From JBFXAM01 sp050184295 (GTDB taxonomy: Bacteria; Planctomycetota; Phycisphaerae; UBA1845; Fen-1342): a stretch of DNA of 13,375 nt. Within the stretch, counting starts at the first letter, position 1; each line of letters starts with the position of its first letter. Below are positions 1 to 6,961 of the stretch, piece by piece. The DNA lies in assembly GCA_050184295.1 (NCBI GenBank), contig JBFXAM010000124.1:1-13375 (forward strand), given 5' to 3'. A program made the translations under genes and the position numbers. The notes under the pieces are model-generated. The model had not been told where the DNA came from, did not search any database, and saw nothing but the letters and a program-made list of their open reading frames with translations.

Positions 1-19
1 CGCGGCGCGAGGAGAACGC

Positions 20-1852
20 GTGCTCTCGAAACGCGCTCAGAAACTCGGCGACGTGCTCGTTCGCGAAGGCGTCATTTCGCAGGACGATCTCTCGCGCGCC
101 TTGGAGTCCCAGAAGGCCGACCAGAAACGGCTCGGCGAGACGCTCGTCGCGATGAACGTCGTCGGCGCAAGCACGCTCGTGCACGCCATCGCCAAGCAGT
201 TGGGCGTCAACGGGTGCATGCTGCGCCATGGGTTGATCGACCCCAAGGTCGCGCAGCTCATCGACCGCGACGAGGCCCACCGCCTCAAGGCCCTGCCGAT
301 GTTCCTCGTCGGCGGACGCCTCACCGTCGCGATGGCCGAGCCGCAGTCGCTGCCGATCATCGACCGGCTCCAGCAGCTGACCGGACACATGATCAACCCC
401 GTCCTGGCGCTCGAGCCGAACATCGCCGAGTTCCAGGAAAAGTACATGGGGCCGCAGGTCAACGTGGAGTCGTTCCTCACGTCGTTGACCGAGTCGGACG
501 TCGAGGTCGTCGAACGCGAGACCGCCGACGACGAATCCTCCGCCGAGATCGACCGCATGGTCGACGGCAGCCCCATCGTCAACCTGGTGAACCTCGCGAT
601 CCTCACCGCGATTCGCCAGAACGCGAGCGACATTCACATCGAGCCCGACCGCACCGCGACGCGCATCCGCTACCGCATCGACGGCGTGCTCCAGCAACTA
701 ATGACGCCGCCGGCGGGCATGCACGCCTCGATCATCTCGCGTGTGAAAGTGATCGGAAAGATGGATCTGTCCGAGAAGCGCCTGCCGCAGGAGGGCCGCG
801 TGCACGTCGTGGCCGAGGGCCGCGACATCGACCTGCGCATCTCGAGCATGCCGACGATTCTCGGCGAGAAGATCGTCATCCGCATCCTCGACCGCACGAA
901 ACTCAACGTGGCGCTGGAGGAGCTGGGCCTCGACGGCGACGAGCTGGACCGCTTCCAGACCATGCTCCGCAAGCCGCATGGGCTCGTGCTGGTCACCGGA
1001 CCCACGGGCAGCGGCAAGACGACGACGCTCTACTGCGCGCTGGATCAGCTCAAGGAATACGGCCGAAACGTCCTGACCGTCGAAGACCCGGTCGAGTACC
1101 AGCTCGACCTGGTGAACCAGATTCAGATCAACGAGGCGATCGGCCTGTCGTTCGCGCGCGCCTTGCGCTCCATCCTGCGCCAGGATCCCGACGTCATCCT
1201 GGTCGGCGAAATCCGCGATGCCGACACGGCGCGCGTCGCCGTGCAGGCCGCGCTCACGGGGCACGTCGTGCTGTCGACGCTGCACACCAACACGAGCCCC
1301 GGCGCGGTGGCGCGGCTGAACGACATGGGCATTGAACCGTACCTGCTGAGCTCGGCCCTGACCGGCGTGGTGGCGCAGCGGCTCGTCCGCAAGAACTGTC
1401 CGCACTGCGTCGCCTCGTACTACCCGTCGCCGGCGGCCCTGCGCGACGCGGGCCGCGATGGCGACGTGCGGCGCATCTATCGCAAAGGGGAAGGCTGCAC
1501 GAAGTGCCACCAGACGGGGTTCATCGGCCGCACCGCGGTCTACGAGGTGCTGGCGGTGGACGACGGCCTGCGTCGAATGATCTACGACGAAGCCAGCGAG
1601 GACGAGCTGCGGCAGTGCCTGCTGCGGGCGGGTTGGTCGGACTTGCGCGAAAACGGGTTGCGACTCGCGGACCGCGGACTCTCGACGCTCGAAGAGGTCC
1701 TCCGCGTCACCCATGTCGAGACCGAATGCAAAGTTCGCGCCGAAGGCGGCGGCGACAAGTCCGCGGCGCGCCCGACCGACGGCGCGCGGCAGCGCGCGGG
1801 CGCAGCGGTCGGCCGCAGTCCTGGCGTCGCTACGACGGAGGACGCGCGGTGA
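20..1852 (+). CDS. gspE: GspE/PilB-type assembly ATPase with MshEN domain
   Basis: Hexameric cytoplasmic ATPase that powers assembly of a pilus or pseudopilus at the inner membrane; 610 aa, normal for a GspE/PilB with a full N-terminal domain. Residues 8-60 match the tandem MshEN cyclic-di-GMP-binding pattern (two 24-residue repeats with a 5-residue spacer). The catalytic core follows: Walker A GPTGSGKT at 327-334, a Walker B region DPDVILVGEIRD ending at residue 400, then the His box (TGHVVLSTLHTN). A zinc-binding tetracysteine motif sits at C460/C463 and C493/C496. The GTG start at 20 has GAGGAG five bases upstream. About 40 C-terminal residues after the family core are low-complexity (Ala/Gly/Arg) and have no assigned role. 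The stop overlaps the next start (GTGA). It could be called PilB; the neighbours mix Gsp and Pil types. The family assignment is certain, but secretion versus pilus is not decided by this gene. Confidence 0.97.
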   Translation: MLSKRAQKLGDVLVREGVISQDDLSRALESQKADQKRLGETLVAMNVVGASTLVHAIAKQLGVNGCMLRHGLIDPKVAQLIDRDEAHRLKALPMFLVGGRLTVAMAEPQSLPIIDRLQQLTGHMINPVLALEPNIAEFQEKYMGPQVNVESFLTSLTESDVEVVERETADDESSAEIDRMVDGSPIVNLVNLAILTAIRQNASDIHIEPDRTATRIRYRIDGVLQQLMTPPAGMHASIISRVKVIGKMDLSEKRLPQEGRVHVVAEGRDIDLRISSMPTILGEKIVIRILDRTKLNVALEELGLDGDELDRFQTMLRKPHGLVLVTGPTGSGKTTTLYCALDQLKEYGRNVLTVEDPVEYQLDLVNQIQINEAIGLSFARALRSILRQDPDVILVGEIRDADTARVAVQAALTGHVVLSTLHTNTSPGAVARLNDMGIEPYLLSSALTGVVAQRLVRKNCPHCVASYYPSPAALRDAGRDGDVRRIYRKGEGCTKCHQTGFIGRTAVYEVLAVDDGLRRMIYDEASEDELRQCLLRAGWSDLRENGLRLADRGLSTLEEVLRVTHVETECKVRAEGGGDKSAARPTDGARQRAGAAVGRSPGVATTEDAR

Positions 1853-3129
1853 TCTTCAGCTACGTCGCAATCGACCGCCGCGGCGAGCGCATCCAGGATT
1901 TACTGGATGCGGAGAGCCTGTCCGCAGCGCAACAGGAGCTGCTTCGGCGGGGCCTGTTTGTGCTCAGCGTTGAAGCCGGCCGGGCCGGCCCGTCGCGCGC
2001 TCGCGCCGCGCCGGCGCCGGGCGGGAGCGGCGCGGGCGCCGTCAGCGACGGCCCGCTGGCATGGACGCCGCGCGCGCGGTCTTCGACCACGCCGTCGGCG
2101 ACGGGTCGCGAGCTGGCCGTATTCGCGCGCCAGATGTCGATGATGCTGAAGGCCGGCGCTTCGGTGGTTCCCGCGTTGCGCGCCCTGGAGGAGCAGTCGA
2201 CCCGTGCGGCGTGGCGGGCGCTGATGGGCGAGCTGGTCGAGCGCGTCGAGTCCGGGGCGAGCGTCCACGACGCGCTGTGCCGTTTTCCCGACACGTTCAG
2301 CGGAACCGTGCGGAGCATCGTCGCCGCCGGGGAGTCCACCGGCACGCTCGGGGACTCGTTCCAGCGGATCGCCGGGCTGCTCGACTCGCGCGAGCGCCTC
2401 CGCAAGCGAATCATCTCGGCGCTGGCGTACCCGGCGCTCCTGCTGGTGATGGCGGTCAGCGTGGTGCTCACGATCACGCTCTTCGTGTTGCCGCGCTTCC
2501 AGCAGCTCTTTGACATGCTCGAGACGCCGACGCCGGCGCTCACCCAGTTCATGCTCGGCGCGTCGGCGTGGCTCACGACCTGGTGGGCGCCCGCGATCGG
2601 CGCGCCGCTCCTCGGTGCCGGGGCGCTCTGGTTCTGGACGCGGTCGCCCGCCGGTCGCGACGCGCTCGGCCGCCTCGTGCTTCGCGTGCCGCTGATCGGC
2701 CGCGCGGTCAGCGGCGTCCTGCTGGCGCGCCTGCTCCTGACCTGGGCCGCCCTGCTGCGCAGCCGCGTCCCCGTGCTGGATGCGATTCGGCAGACGCGCG
2801 ACTCGGTGGCGAATGTCGTGTTCGCGAAGCTCGTCGCGGACGTGGAGACCGCGATCGTCGAGGGCCGCTCGCTAAGCAGCGTGCTGCGGCAGTCGGGGTA
2901 TGTCCCGGCGCCCGTCGTGGCGACCATCGCGACCGGCGAGGACAACGGGAAGCTCGGGGAGTCGATGGAGTTCGTCGCGGGCTGGCTCGACGAGGAGAAC
3001 GACGGCCTCATCCGGGCGCTTACGCGGCTGCTCGAACCGGTCATCCTCATCGTCATGGGCCTCGTCGTCGGCGGTGTGTGCATTGCGCTGTTTCTGCCGC
3101 TGTTCGACATCGCCACGGCGGCCGGCTGA
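1849..3129 (+). CDS. gspF: GspF/PilC-type inner-membrane platform protein
   Basis: Polytopic inner-membrane protein on which the ATPase acts to push pilin subunits into the filament. The GTG at 1849 is chosen because it overlaps the gspE stop as GTGA, has GGAGGA six bases upstream, and gives the family-typical N-terminus (IFSYVAIDRRGERIQ); the open frame runs further upstream only inside gspE. It encodes 426 aa. Two T2SSF repeats are visible. The first starts near residue 93 (FARQMSMMLKAGASVVPALR) and includes AGESTGTLGDSF near 161. The second starts near 295 (LLLTWAALLRSRVPVLDAIR) and includes GEDNGKLGESM near 364. Hydrophobic segments lie near 193-213, 230-260 and 395-420. An Ala/Pro/Gly/Arg-rich linker at about 48-88 separates the N-terminal segment from the first repeat and looks like lineage-specific padding. 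A 50-base gap follows before pilM. Confidence 0.96.
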   Translation: MIFSYVAIDRRGERIQDLLDAESLSAAQQELLRRGLFVLSVEAGRAGPSRARAAPAPGGSGAGAVSDGPLAWTPRARSSTTPSATGRELAVFARQMSMMLKAGASVVPALRALEEQSTRAAWRALMGELVERVESGASVHDALCRFPDTFSGTVRSIVAAGESTGTLGDSFQRIAGLLDSRERLRKRIISALAYPALLLVMAVSVVLTITLFVLPRFQQLFDMLETPTPALTQFMLGASAWLTTWWAPAIGAPLLGAGALWFWTRSPAGRDALGRLVLRVPLIGRAVSGVLLARLLLTWAALLRSRVPVLDAIRQTRDSVANVVFAKLVADVETAIVEGRSLSSVLRQSGYVPAPVVATIATGEDNGKLGESMEFVAGWLDEENDGLIRALTRLLEPVILIVMGLVVGGVCIALFLPLFDIATAAG

Positions 3130-3179
3130 GACCGAAACAGTCGACGGCGCGTCGGGCGTCGTCCACGGGGGTGAAACGC

Positions 3180-4289
3180 ATGTTTGGTTCCCAGCGCTCA
3201 ACCATCGCCGTCGACGCCGGCCCGGCCAGCGTGGCGATCTGCCAGCTCGCGCGACGGCGCGCGGCGCTGCGCGTGCACTGCTGTGCGGTCGCGGAGGATC
3301 CGCTTCGCGCGCGTCCCGCCGCGGAAGCCGCGGTCGAGCTGGCGGCGGAACGCGCCGGTCGGATGATCCGACAGTCGCCGTTCGAAGGTCGCCGGGTCAG
3401 CCTGATGCTCCAGCCGCCGGACGTCGGGTTTCATGCGTTGCAGGTTCCCGCGGCGCTGCGTGCCGCGCCGCGCGCCCAATGGGAAACTTCGCTCCGGTTC
3501 GAAGCGGCGCGGCACATGCAGGCTGAGCCGGATGAGCTCGAAGTCGACGCGTGGGACCTGCCCGCGACCGGCCGCGCCGGCGAAAGCGTCATGCTGGTCA
3601 TGACTCGCCGCAGCGTCGTGGAGCGTTGGGCGGCGGCATTCGAGTCGCTCGACCTGGAGCTCCGGTGCATCGACGCGTTGCCCGCGGTGCTCGTCCGCGC
3701 CGGGTTTTCGAGCGGCGTGCCCGGCGATACGGGGGAGGCGCCGCTGGAGCGACTGCTGTGGGGCGTGCTCGACGTTGGCTTCTCGCGCGCCACGCTCACG
3801 CTCGCGCTCGGCTCGGTGTGCGTTTTCGTGCGCACGCTCAACACGGGCGGCGACGCCCTCACCGAGGCGATCGCCGCCGCTCTGCACGTCGACTATCGCA
3901 CCGCGGAATCGCTCAAACGCCAACTGTCGCAGGCGCCCCAACCGGCCGACAGCCGCACCCCGGACGCCGCATCGGACGGGACCGACGTCCGCGCGCTGCT
4001 TCAGCACGTGTTGCACGCGTCGTACCGCGCGCTCGCACACGATGTGGAGCGCGCCTGCACGTACGTGCTCGAAAACTACCCCGCCGCCGTCGCGAGCGGG
4101 CTCTATCTGTGCGGCGGCGGCGCACGTCTCGCCGGGCTCCCCGAGGCGCTGCACGAGTCGCTCGGTGTTCCGGTGCAGTTGCTCAACCCCTGTGAACGCG
4201 TGCACGACCGGCGCGCGCGGCCGCAGCACGACGGCAGCTACGCGGTCCTCGCCGCGTGTATGGGGCTGGCGATGGGAGACCTCGCATGA
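3180..4289 (+). CDS. pilM: PilM-like actin-fold ATPase
   Basis: Cytoplasmic actin-like protein that binds the N-terminal peptide of PilN and couples the cytoplasmic ATPase side to the inner-membrane alignment complex. It has 369 aa, close to the usual PilM length. Actin-fold nucleotide motifs are visible: phosphate-1 TIAVDAG at residues 8-14, phosphate-2 DVGFSRATL at 198-206, and the adenosine-type motif LYLCGGGARLAGLPEAL starting near 309. RTLNTGGDALTEAIA, just after phosphate-2, is also typical of PilM. The ATG at 3180 is preferred because GGGGGTGA lies five bases upstream; the in-frame GTG at 3171 lies inside that ribosome-binding sequence. The stop overlaps pilN (ATGA), so the two are probably translationally coupled. 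A GspL cytoplasmic domain has the same fold, but GspL is one fused membrane protein, whereas here PilM and PilN are separate. Confidence 0.9.
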   Translation: MFGSQRSTIAVDAGPASVAICQLARRRAALRVHCCAVAEDPLRARPAAEAAVELAAERAGRMIRQSPFEGRRVSLMLQPPDVGFHALQVPAALRAAPRAQWETSLRFEAARHMQAEPDELEVDAWDLPATGRAGESVMLVMTRRSVVERWAAAFESLDLELRCIDALPAVLVRAGFSSGVPGDTGEAPLERLLWGVLDVGFSRATLTLALGSVCVFVRTLNTGGDALTEAIAAALHVDYRTAESLKRQLSQAPQPADSRTPDAASDGTDVRALLQHVLHASYRALAHDVERACTYVLENYPAAVASGLYLCGGGARLAGLPEALHESLGVPVQLLNPCERVHDRRARPQHDGSYAVLAACMGLAMGDLA

Positions 4290-4978
4290 TCCGCGCGAAC
4301 CCGCGTCCGCCATCCAACGCCGCGCCGCCCGACGCGCGGCGCTGTGCGCGCGTCAACCTGCTTCCCGCCAGCGCCCGGCTGCGCGCCGCCGAACGACGGC
4401 GTCGCCGGTCGTGGACGCTGCTGAGCGCGGGGCTCGTGGTGTGCGCCGGCGCGGGATGGGGCGCGGCCCGCAGCTTCAGCAGCGAAACGCGCGCGCTTCG
4501 CACGCAGACTGCCCGGGTTCAGCACCAGATTCGGGATGAGGAGCGGCGGATCCACACGCTGCTGACGCAGTTGGAGCAGGTCCGGCAGCGCGCGGCGATG
4601 CTGGCCCGCGCCCGCGCGTCGGAATCCTGGTCGGCGCGCCTCGCCGAGCTCGCGGCGGCGCTGCCGGAGCACGCCGTGCTCGCGCGATTGCAGGTGACGT
4701 CGCCGGCGAACTCCGTCGCGACGCCCGCCGCCCCTTCGGGGGGGGCGAAAAGCGGCTCGGCGGGCGGCGAGCCGCGCGATCCGGCGGCGGCGGCGCTCGC
4801 CGGCGGGCCGCCGGCGGGTGCGCGCGTGCAGCTTGACGGGTATGCGGCCGACCACGCCGCGATTGCACGGTTCCTACAGCGACTGGAGGACGCCGGGGGC
4901 TATCGCGGCGTCCGGCTCGTGCGCTCGACCAGCGAGGCCGGCGGCGCGCTGCTGTTCGGCGTCGAATGTTGGAGATAG
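4286..4978 (+). CDS. pilN: PilN-like alignment-complex protein
   Basis: Bitopic inner-membrane protein predicted to bind PilM in the cytoplasm and pair with the following PilO-like protein in the periplasm. It has 230 aa. The diagnostic feature is the cytoplasmic motif VNLLP at residues 23-27, matching the conserved I/V-N-L-L-P peptide that docks into PilM. A basic stretch (36-41) precedes a single membrane segment at about 43-61. A charged, probably coiled-coil region runs about 66-105, followed by a C-terminal domain consistent with the ferredoxin-like PilN fold. That domain is interrupted near 145-175 by an Ala/Pro/Gly/Ser-rich insert encoded by very GC-rich DNA with an eight-G run at 4738-4745. 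The ATG start overlaps the pilM stop (ATGA) and has GGGAG upstream. The motif and position make PilN the best call. Confidence 0.87.
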   Translation: MIRANPRPPSNAAPPDARRCARVNLLPASARLRAAERRRRRSWTLLSAGLVVCAGAGWGAARSFSSETRALRTQTARVQHQIRDEERRIHTLLTQLEQVRQRAAMLARARASESWSARLAELAAALPEHAVLARLQVTSPANSVATPAAPSGGAKSGSAGGEPRDPAAAALAGGPPAGARVQLDGYAADHAAIARFLQRLEDAGGYRGVRLVRSTSEAGGALLFGVECWR

Positions 4979-4981
4979 GCG

Positions 4982-5575
4982 ATGATCCTCTGCCGGCAAC
5001 CGCTGATTCTCATGACTGACCTGGTCGGTGCCGCAAGCGTCCTGGGAATCCTGGTGCTTGTCACGGTCACCCTCGCGGTGCCGATGGCGCGGGAGTGGAA
5101 CAACCAGCCGGCGATCGAAAGCGAACTCGCGCGGACGCGCGAGCTGGCGGTCACGCTTCAGCAGCGCCGCGCCAAGTTCGCGAGCGAGCTGCGCGACGCA
5201 ACCGAGACGCTTCGCACCGCAGCGCCGCAGCCCCTCGCCGACGTCGGCAAGCTACTCGAGCGGATCGCGACGCACTGCGCCGCGGCGGACGTGGAATTGC
5301 TGGAAGTCACGCCGACGCCGGCGCCGATCGAGAGCCGCGCGGCGGTGCTGCAATGGCAGGCGCGCGTCCAGGCGCGCGGCACGTTTCCGCAGGTGTTCAG
5401 CGTGCTGCGCGAGCTGGAGTCCTGGAGCCCGTATCTGGAGATTCGCGACCTGGCGCTGAACGGTCCGCCCAACCGCGAGTCCTCGAGCTGCGATGCCAGC
5501 TGGACGCTGCGGCTGAGTTATCTGCGTCCCGCGGCCGATCTCCCGCGGCCAGATCCTGCGGAGTCGAACCCGTGA
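4982..5575 (+). CDS. PilO-like alignment-complex protein
   Basis: Predicted partner of PilN in the inner-membrane/periplasmic alignment complex. It has 197 aa, in the PilO range. A short cytoplasmic N-terminus precedes one membrane segment at about 12-34, then a charged heptad-like region at about 42-75 (coiled coil), then a C-terminal alpha/beta domain ending in a strand (SWTLRLSYLRP) typical of the PilO/GspM ferredoxin-like fold. Primary sequence conservation in this family is weak, so the call rests mainly on topology and on its place directly after pilN and before a PilP-like gene. The ATG at 4982 has GGAG (4971-4974) seven bases upstream; that sequence overlaps the last codons of pilN, so the genes are nearly fused. 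The stop overlaps the next GTG (GTGA). GspM is the alternative name for the equivalent role. Confidence 0.78.
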   Translation: MILCRQPLILMTDLVGAASVLGILVLVTVTLAVPMAREWNNQPAIESELARTRELAVTLQQRRAKFASELRDATETLRTAAPQPLADVGKLLERIATHCAAADVELLEVTPTPAPIESRAAVLQWQARVQARGTFPQVFSVLRELESWSPYLEIRDLALNGPPNRESSSCDASWTLRLSYLRPAADLPRPDPAESNP

Positions 5576-6069
5576 GATTCTCGAAGCGCGAACGAGTGGG
5601 GGCGATGGTGCTGCTGGTCGGTATCGGCGCTCTGGCCGCCGACCGCCTGCTGTTTCCCGCCCCGCAGGACGCCGAGGGCGCGCTGATCGCGCCCGCGCGG
5701 TCGCCGCGCGCACCCGCAACGGCGGTGTTCGCGGCGGTTCCCGCGCCGGCGTTGCCGCCCGCGGATCTGGTCGTGCCCGACGTGTTCGACTCGGCGCGCG
5801 TCGCGGCGCTGGGTGGACGCGCGCCGTCGCCGGTGGCGGCGGTTGCGCCGCAGGCCGACGCGTTTGCGCGCGAGCACGCGGTGCACGCGACGATACTCGG
5901 GCCTCAGCCGCTGGCGCTGGTGGACGAGCGGTTGATGCGCGCCGGTGACGAACTCGATGGATTCGTGCTTCACGCGATCCACCGCGGCTCGGTCGAGTTT
6001 GTATCGGGCGTCGAGCGCGTCGTGCTCCGCGTGGCGCCGCTCGGGCACCGAAGGCGCGGAACGCCGTGA
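5572..6069 (+). CDS. PilP/GspC-like periplasmic connector protein
   Basis: Predicted link between the inner-membrane complex and an outer-membrane secretin. It has 165 aa. One membrane segment lies at about residues 9-25 after a basic N-terminus, followed by a long Ala/Pro-rich periplasmic linker to about 100. A small beta-rich C-terminal domain spans about 104-157, where HATILGPQPLALVDERLMRAGD followed by a repeated short-strand pattern resembles the homology-region fold shared by PilP and GspC. PilP is usually a lipoprotein, but no lipobox cysteine is visible here; the uncleaved membrane anchor is more GspC-like. The GTG start overlaps the previous stop (GTGA) and has GGAG (5560-5563) eight bases upstream. 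It is the last gene before the 166-base gap preceding the major pseudopilin. Its presence implies a secretin, which is not in this window. Confidence 0.68.
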   Translation: MRFSKRERVGAMVLLVGIGALAADRLLFPAPQDAEGALIAPARSPRAPATAVFAAVPAPALPPADLVVPDVFDSARVAALGGRAPSPVAAVAPQADAFAREHAVHATILGPQPLALVDERLMRAGDELDGFVLHAIHRGSVEFVSGVERVVLRVAPLGHRRRGTP

Positions 6070-6116
6070 GCCTTCCGAAAGCGCGCCCCGCCGCGCGCCG
6101 ATACACAGTGCGTCAA

Positions 6117-6142
6117 GCGGTCCCTTAACGGTCGGGACCCGC
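6117..6142 (+). promoter_or_regulatory. Bulged hairpin upstream of the major pseudopilin gene
   Basis: GCGGTCCC (6117-6124) pairs with GGGACC (6134-6139) plus GC (6141-6142), with C6140 bulged and a nine-base loop. It lies in the only sizeable gap (6070-6235) of the first half of the operon, about 94 bases before the pseudopilin GTG. No T-run follows, so it is not a classical terminator. It could mark an RNA processing site or form part of the pseudopilin leader. The pairing is read directly from the sequence; the function is inferred. Confidence 0.35.
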
Positions 6143-6178
6143 GCCGCGGATTGCGAACGCTCCGGCGGCGACATTTGC

Positions 6179-6193
6179 AATAGTTCAACTGTT
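6179..6193 (+). promoter_or_regulatory. Operator-like dyad in an AT-rich patch
   Basis: A 15-base dyad centred on C6186 has six of seven base pairs symmetric (AA.AGTT-C-AACT.TT). It lies in a local AT-rich patch (about 6171-6193) that stands out from the GC-rich surroundings and is about 43 bases before the pseudopilin start. TTGCAA at 6175-6180 resembles a -35 box, but no acceptable -10 box follows at 16-18 bases. The site may bind a regulator; no protein can be named. Confidence 0.25.
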
Positions 6194-6235
6194 CGGGGTG
6201 CTCGGATAGCGCCGCGACTCATCGGAGGACACGCC

Positions 6236-6763
6236 GTGCCCAGTTTCGCTCGCAAGCGCGGATTCAGCCTGGTCGAACTCATCGTCGTGGTTGTGATCAT
6301 CGGCATCCTGGCCGCGATCGCGATCCCCCGCTTCAGCCGCGGCGCCGCGGGCGCCGGCGGGAGCGGCGTGAAAGGCAATCTCTCGGTCCTTCGCAACGCG
6401 ATCGAGATGTATTACTACGAGCACAACACGTATCCGGGTCAGAACGCCGCAGGCGCTGCCGCCGCTGGATCCGAGGCCGCTTTCGTCGCGCACCTGACGA
6501 AGTTCTCGGACGAGTCGGGAAACGTCAACGACACGAAGACGGCCGTCTATCGGTTCGGTCCCTACCTGCGCAAAGGCGTGCCGGCCTGCCCCGTGCCGCC
6601 GCGCGCCGGAAAGACCGGCATCAAGATGCTGAACGGCGCGACGGCGCCGGCGTACGACGCAGCCGCGGCCGACGCGGGCTGGGTGTTCAACTACGAGACC
6701 GGTGACATTGTCGTCAATTCGAACTCGACCGATCCGGAAGGCATTGCTTACGACACGTATTGA
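6236..6763 (+). CDS. gspG: Major GspG-like pseudopilin
   Basis: Predicted main structural subunit of the filament. It has 175 aa. It has a nine-residue basic leader (...ARKRG), a prepilin peptidase site G9|FSLVE, the conserved Glu at mature position 5 (E14), and the long hydrophobic N-terminal helix (LIVVVVIIGILAAIAIPRF). The body carries aromatic NAIEMYYYEHNTYP, then SEAAFVAHLTKF, GPYLRKGVPACPV and GWVFNYETGDI, which also occur in modified form in the next gene. The GTG at 6236 is chosen because GGAGG (6224-6228) lies seven bases upstream and the leader is then of normal length. The frame stays open upstream to 5945 but overlaps the preceding gene there. It is unusual in the operon in having gaps on both sides, each with a stem-loop, consistent with separate, probably higher expression. 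It is not a close match to the classic proteobacterial GspG C-terminus, so it belongs to a divergent pilin type. Confidence 0.92.
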   Translation: MPSFARKRGFSLVELIVVVVIIGILAAIAIPRFSRGAAGAGGSGVKGNLSVLRNAIEMYYYEHNTYPGQNAAGAAAAGSEAAFVAHLTKFSDESGNVNDTKTAVYRFGPYLRKGVPACPVPPRAGKTGIKMLNGATAPAYDAAAADAGWVFNYETGDIVVNSNSTDPEGIAYDTY

Positions 6764-6883
6764 CCGCGGCGCGTCCAACGCTCTTTCCTCGCAGCCGGCG
6801 CGCCCGTGCGGACCCGGGGCGCCCGAATCCGCGGCGCGAGTGGAATCCGTATGATGAGAGTGACGGCCCGCGAACTCACGCGA

Positions 6884-6911
6884 CACCCAACCCGTCCCGC
6901 CGGGTTGGGTG
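6884..6911 (+). terminator. Perfect 11-bp stem-loop after the major pseudopilin gene
   Basis: CACCCAACCCG (6884-6894) and CGGGTTGGGTG (6901-6911) are exact reverse complements separated by the six-base loop TCCCGC. The hairpin begins 121 bases after the major pseudopilin stop and ends 50 bases before the next pseudopilin start, inside the 198-base gap 6764-6961. There is no T-run after it (CTCGCATCT follows). It is therefore better seen as a partial terminator or a 3' stabilising barrier than as a strict intrinsic terminator. It would let the major subunit be made in excess of the minor pseudopilins. The rest of the gap shows no convincing gene; TATGAT at 6850-6855 has no matching -35 box. 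Confidence 0.6.
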
Positions 6912-6961
6912 CTCGCATCTACCGCTCGCGGTGGCGTCGCTCGGCGGAGCGCGTGCGATCG

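Noticed and set aside
1860..3116. 418-residue open frame on the - strand opposite gspF
   Set aside because: Ser/Arg/Thr-rich composition without any domain pattern; a shadow of gspF.
6066..6128. 20-codon GTG frame overlapping the stop of the PilP/GspC-like gene
   Set aside because: Basic, no motif, GTGA overlap could be chance; a leader peptide role cannot be supported.
6164..6178. Sigma54-like GG...TTGC upstream of the major pseudopilin
   Set aside because: Spacing between GG and GC is 11 bases (or 8 with the next GG) rather than the required 10, and the -24 element is poor.
6850..6855. TATGAT -10-like hexamer before the second pseudopilin
   Set aside because: No acceptable -35 box at 16-18 bases upstream; a single hexamer is weak evidence.
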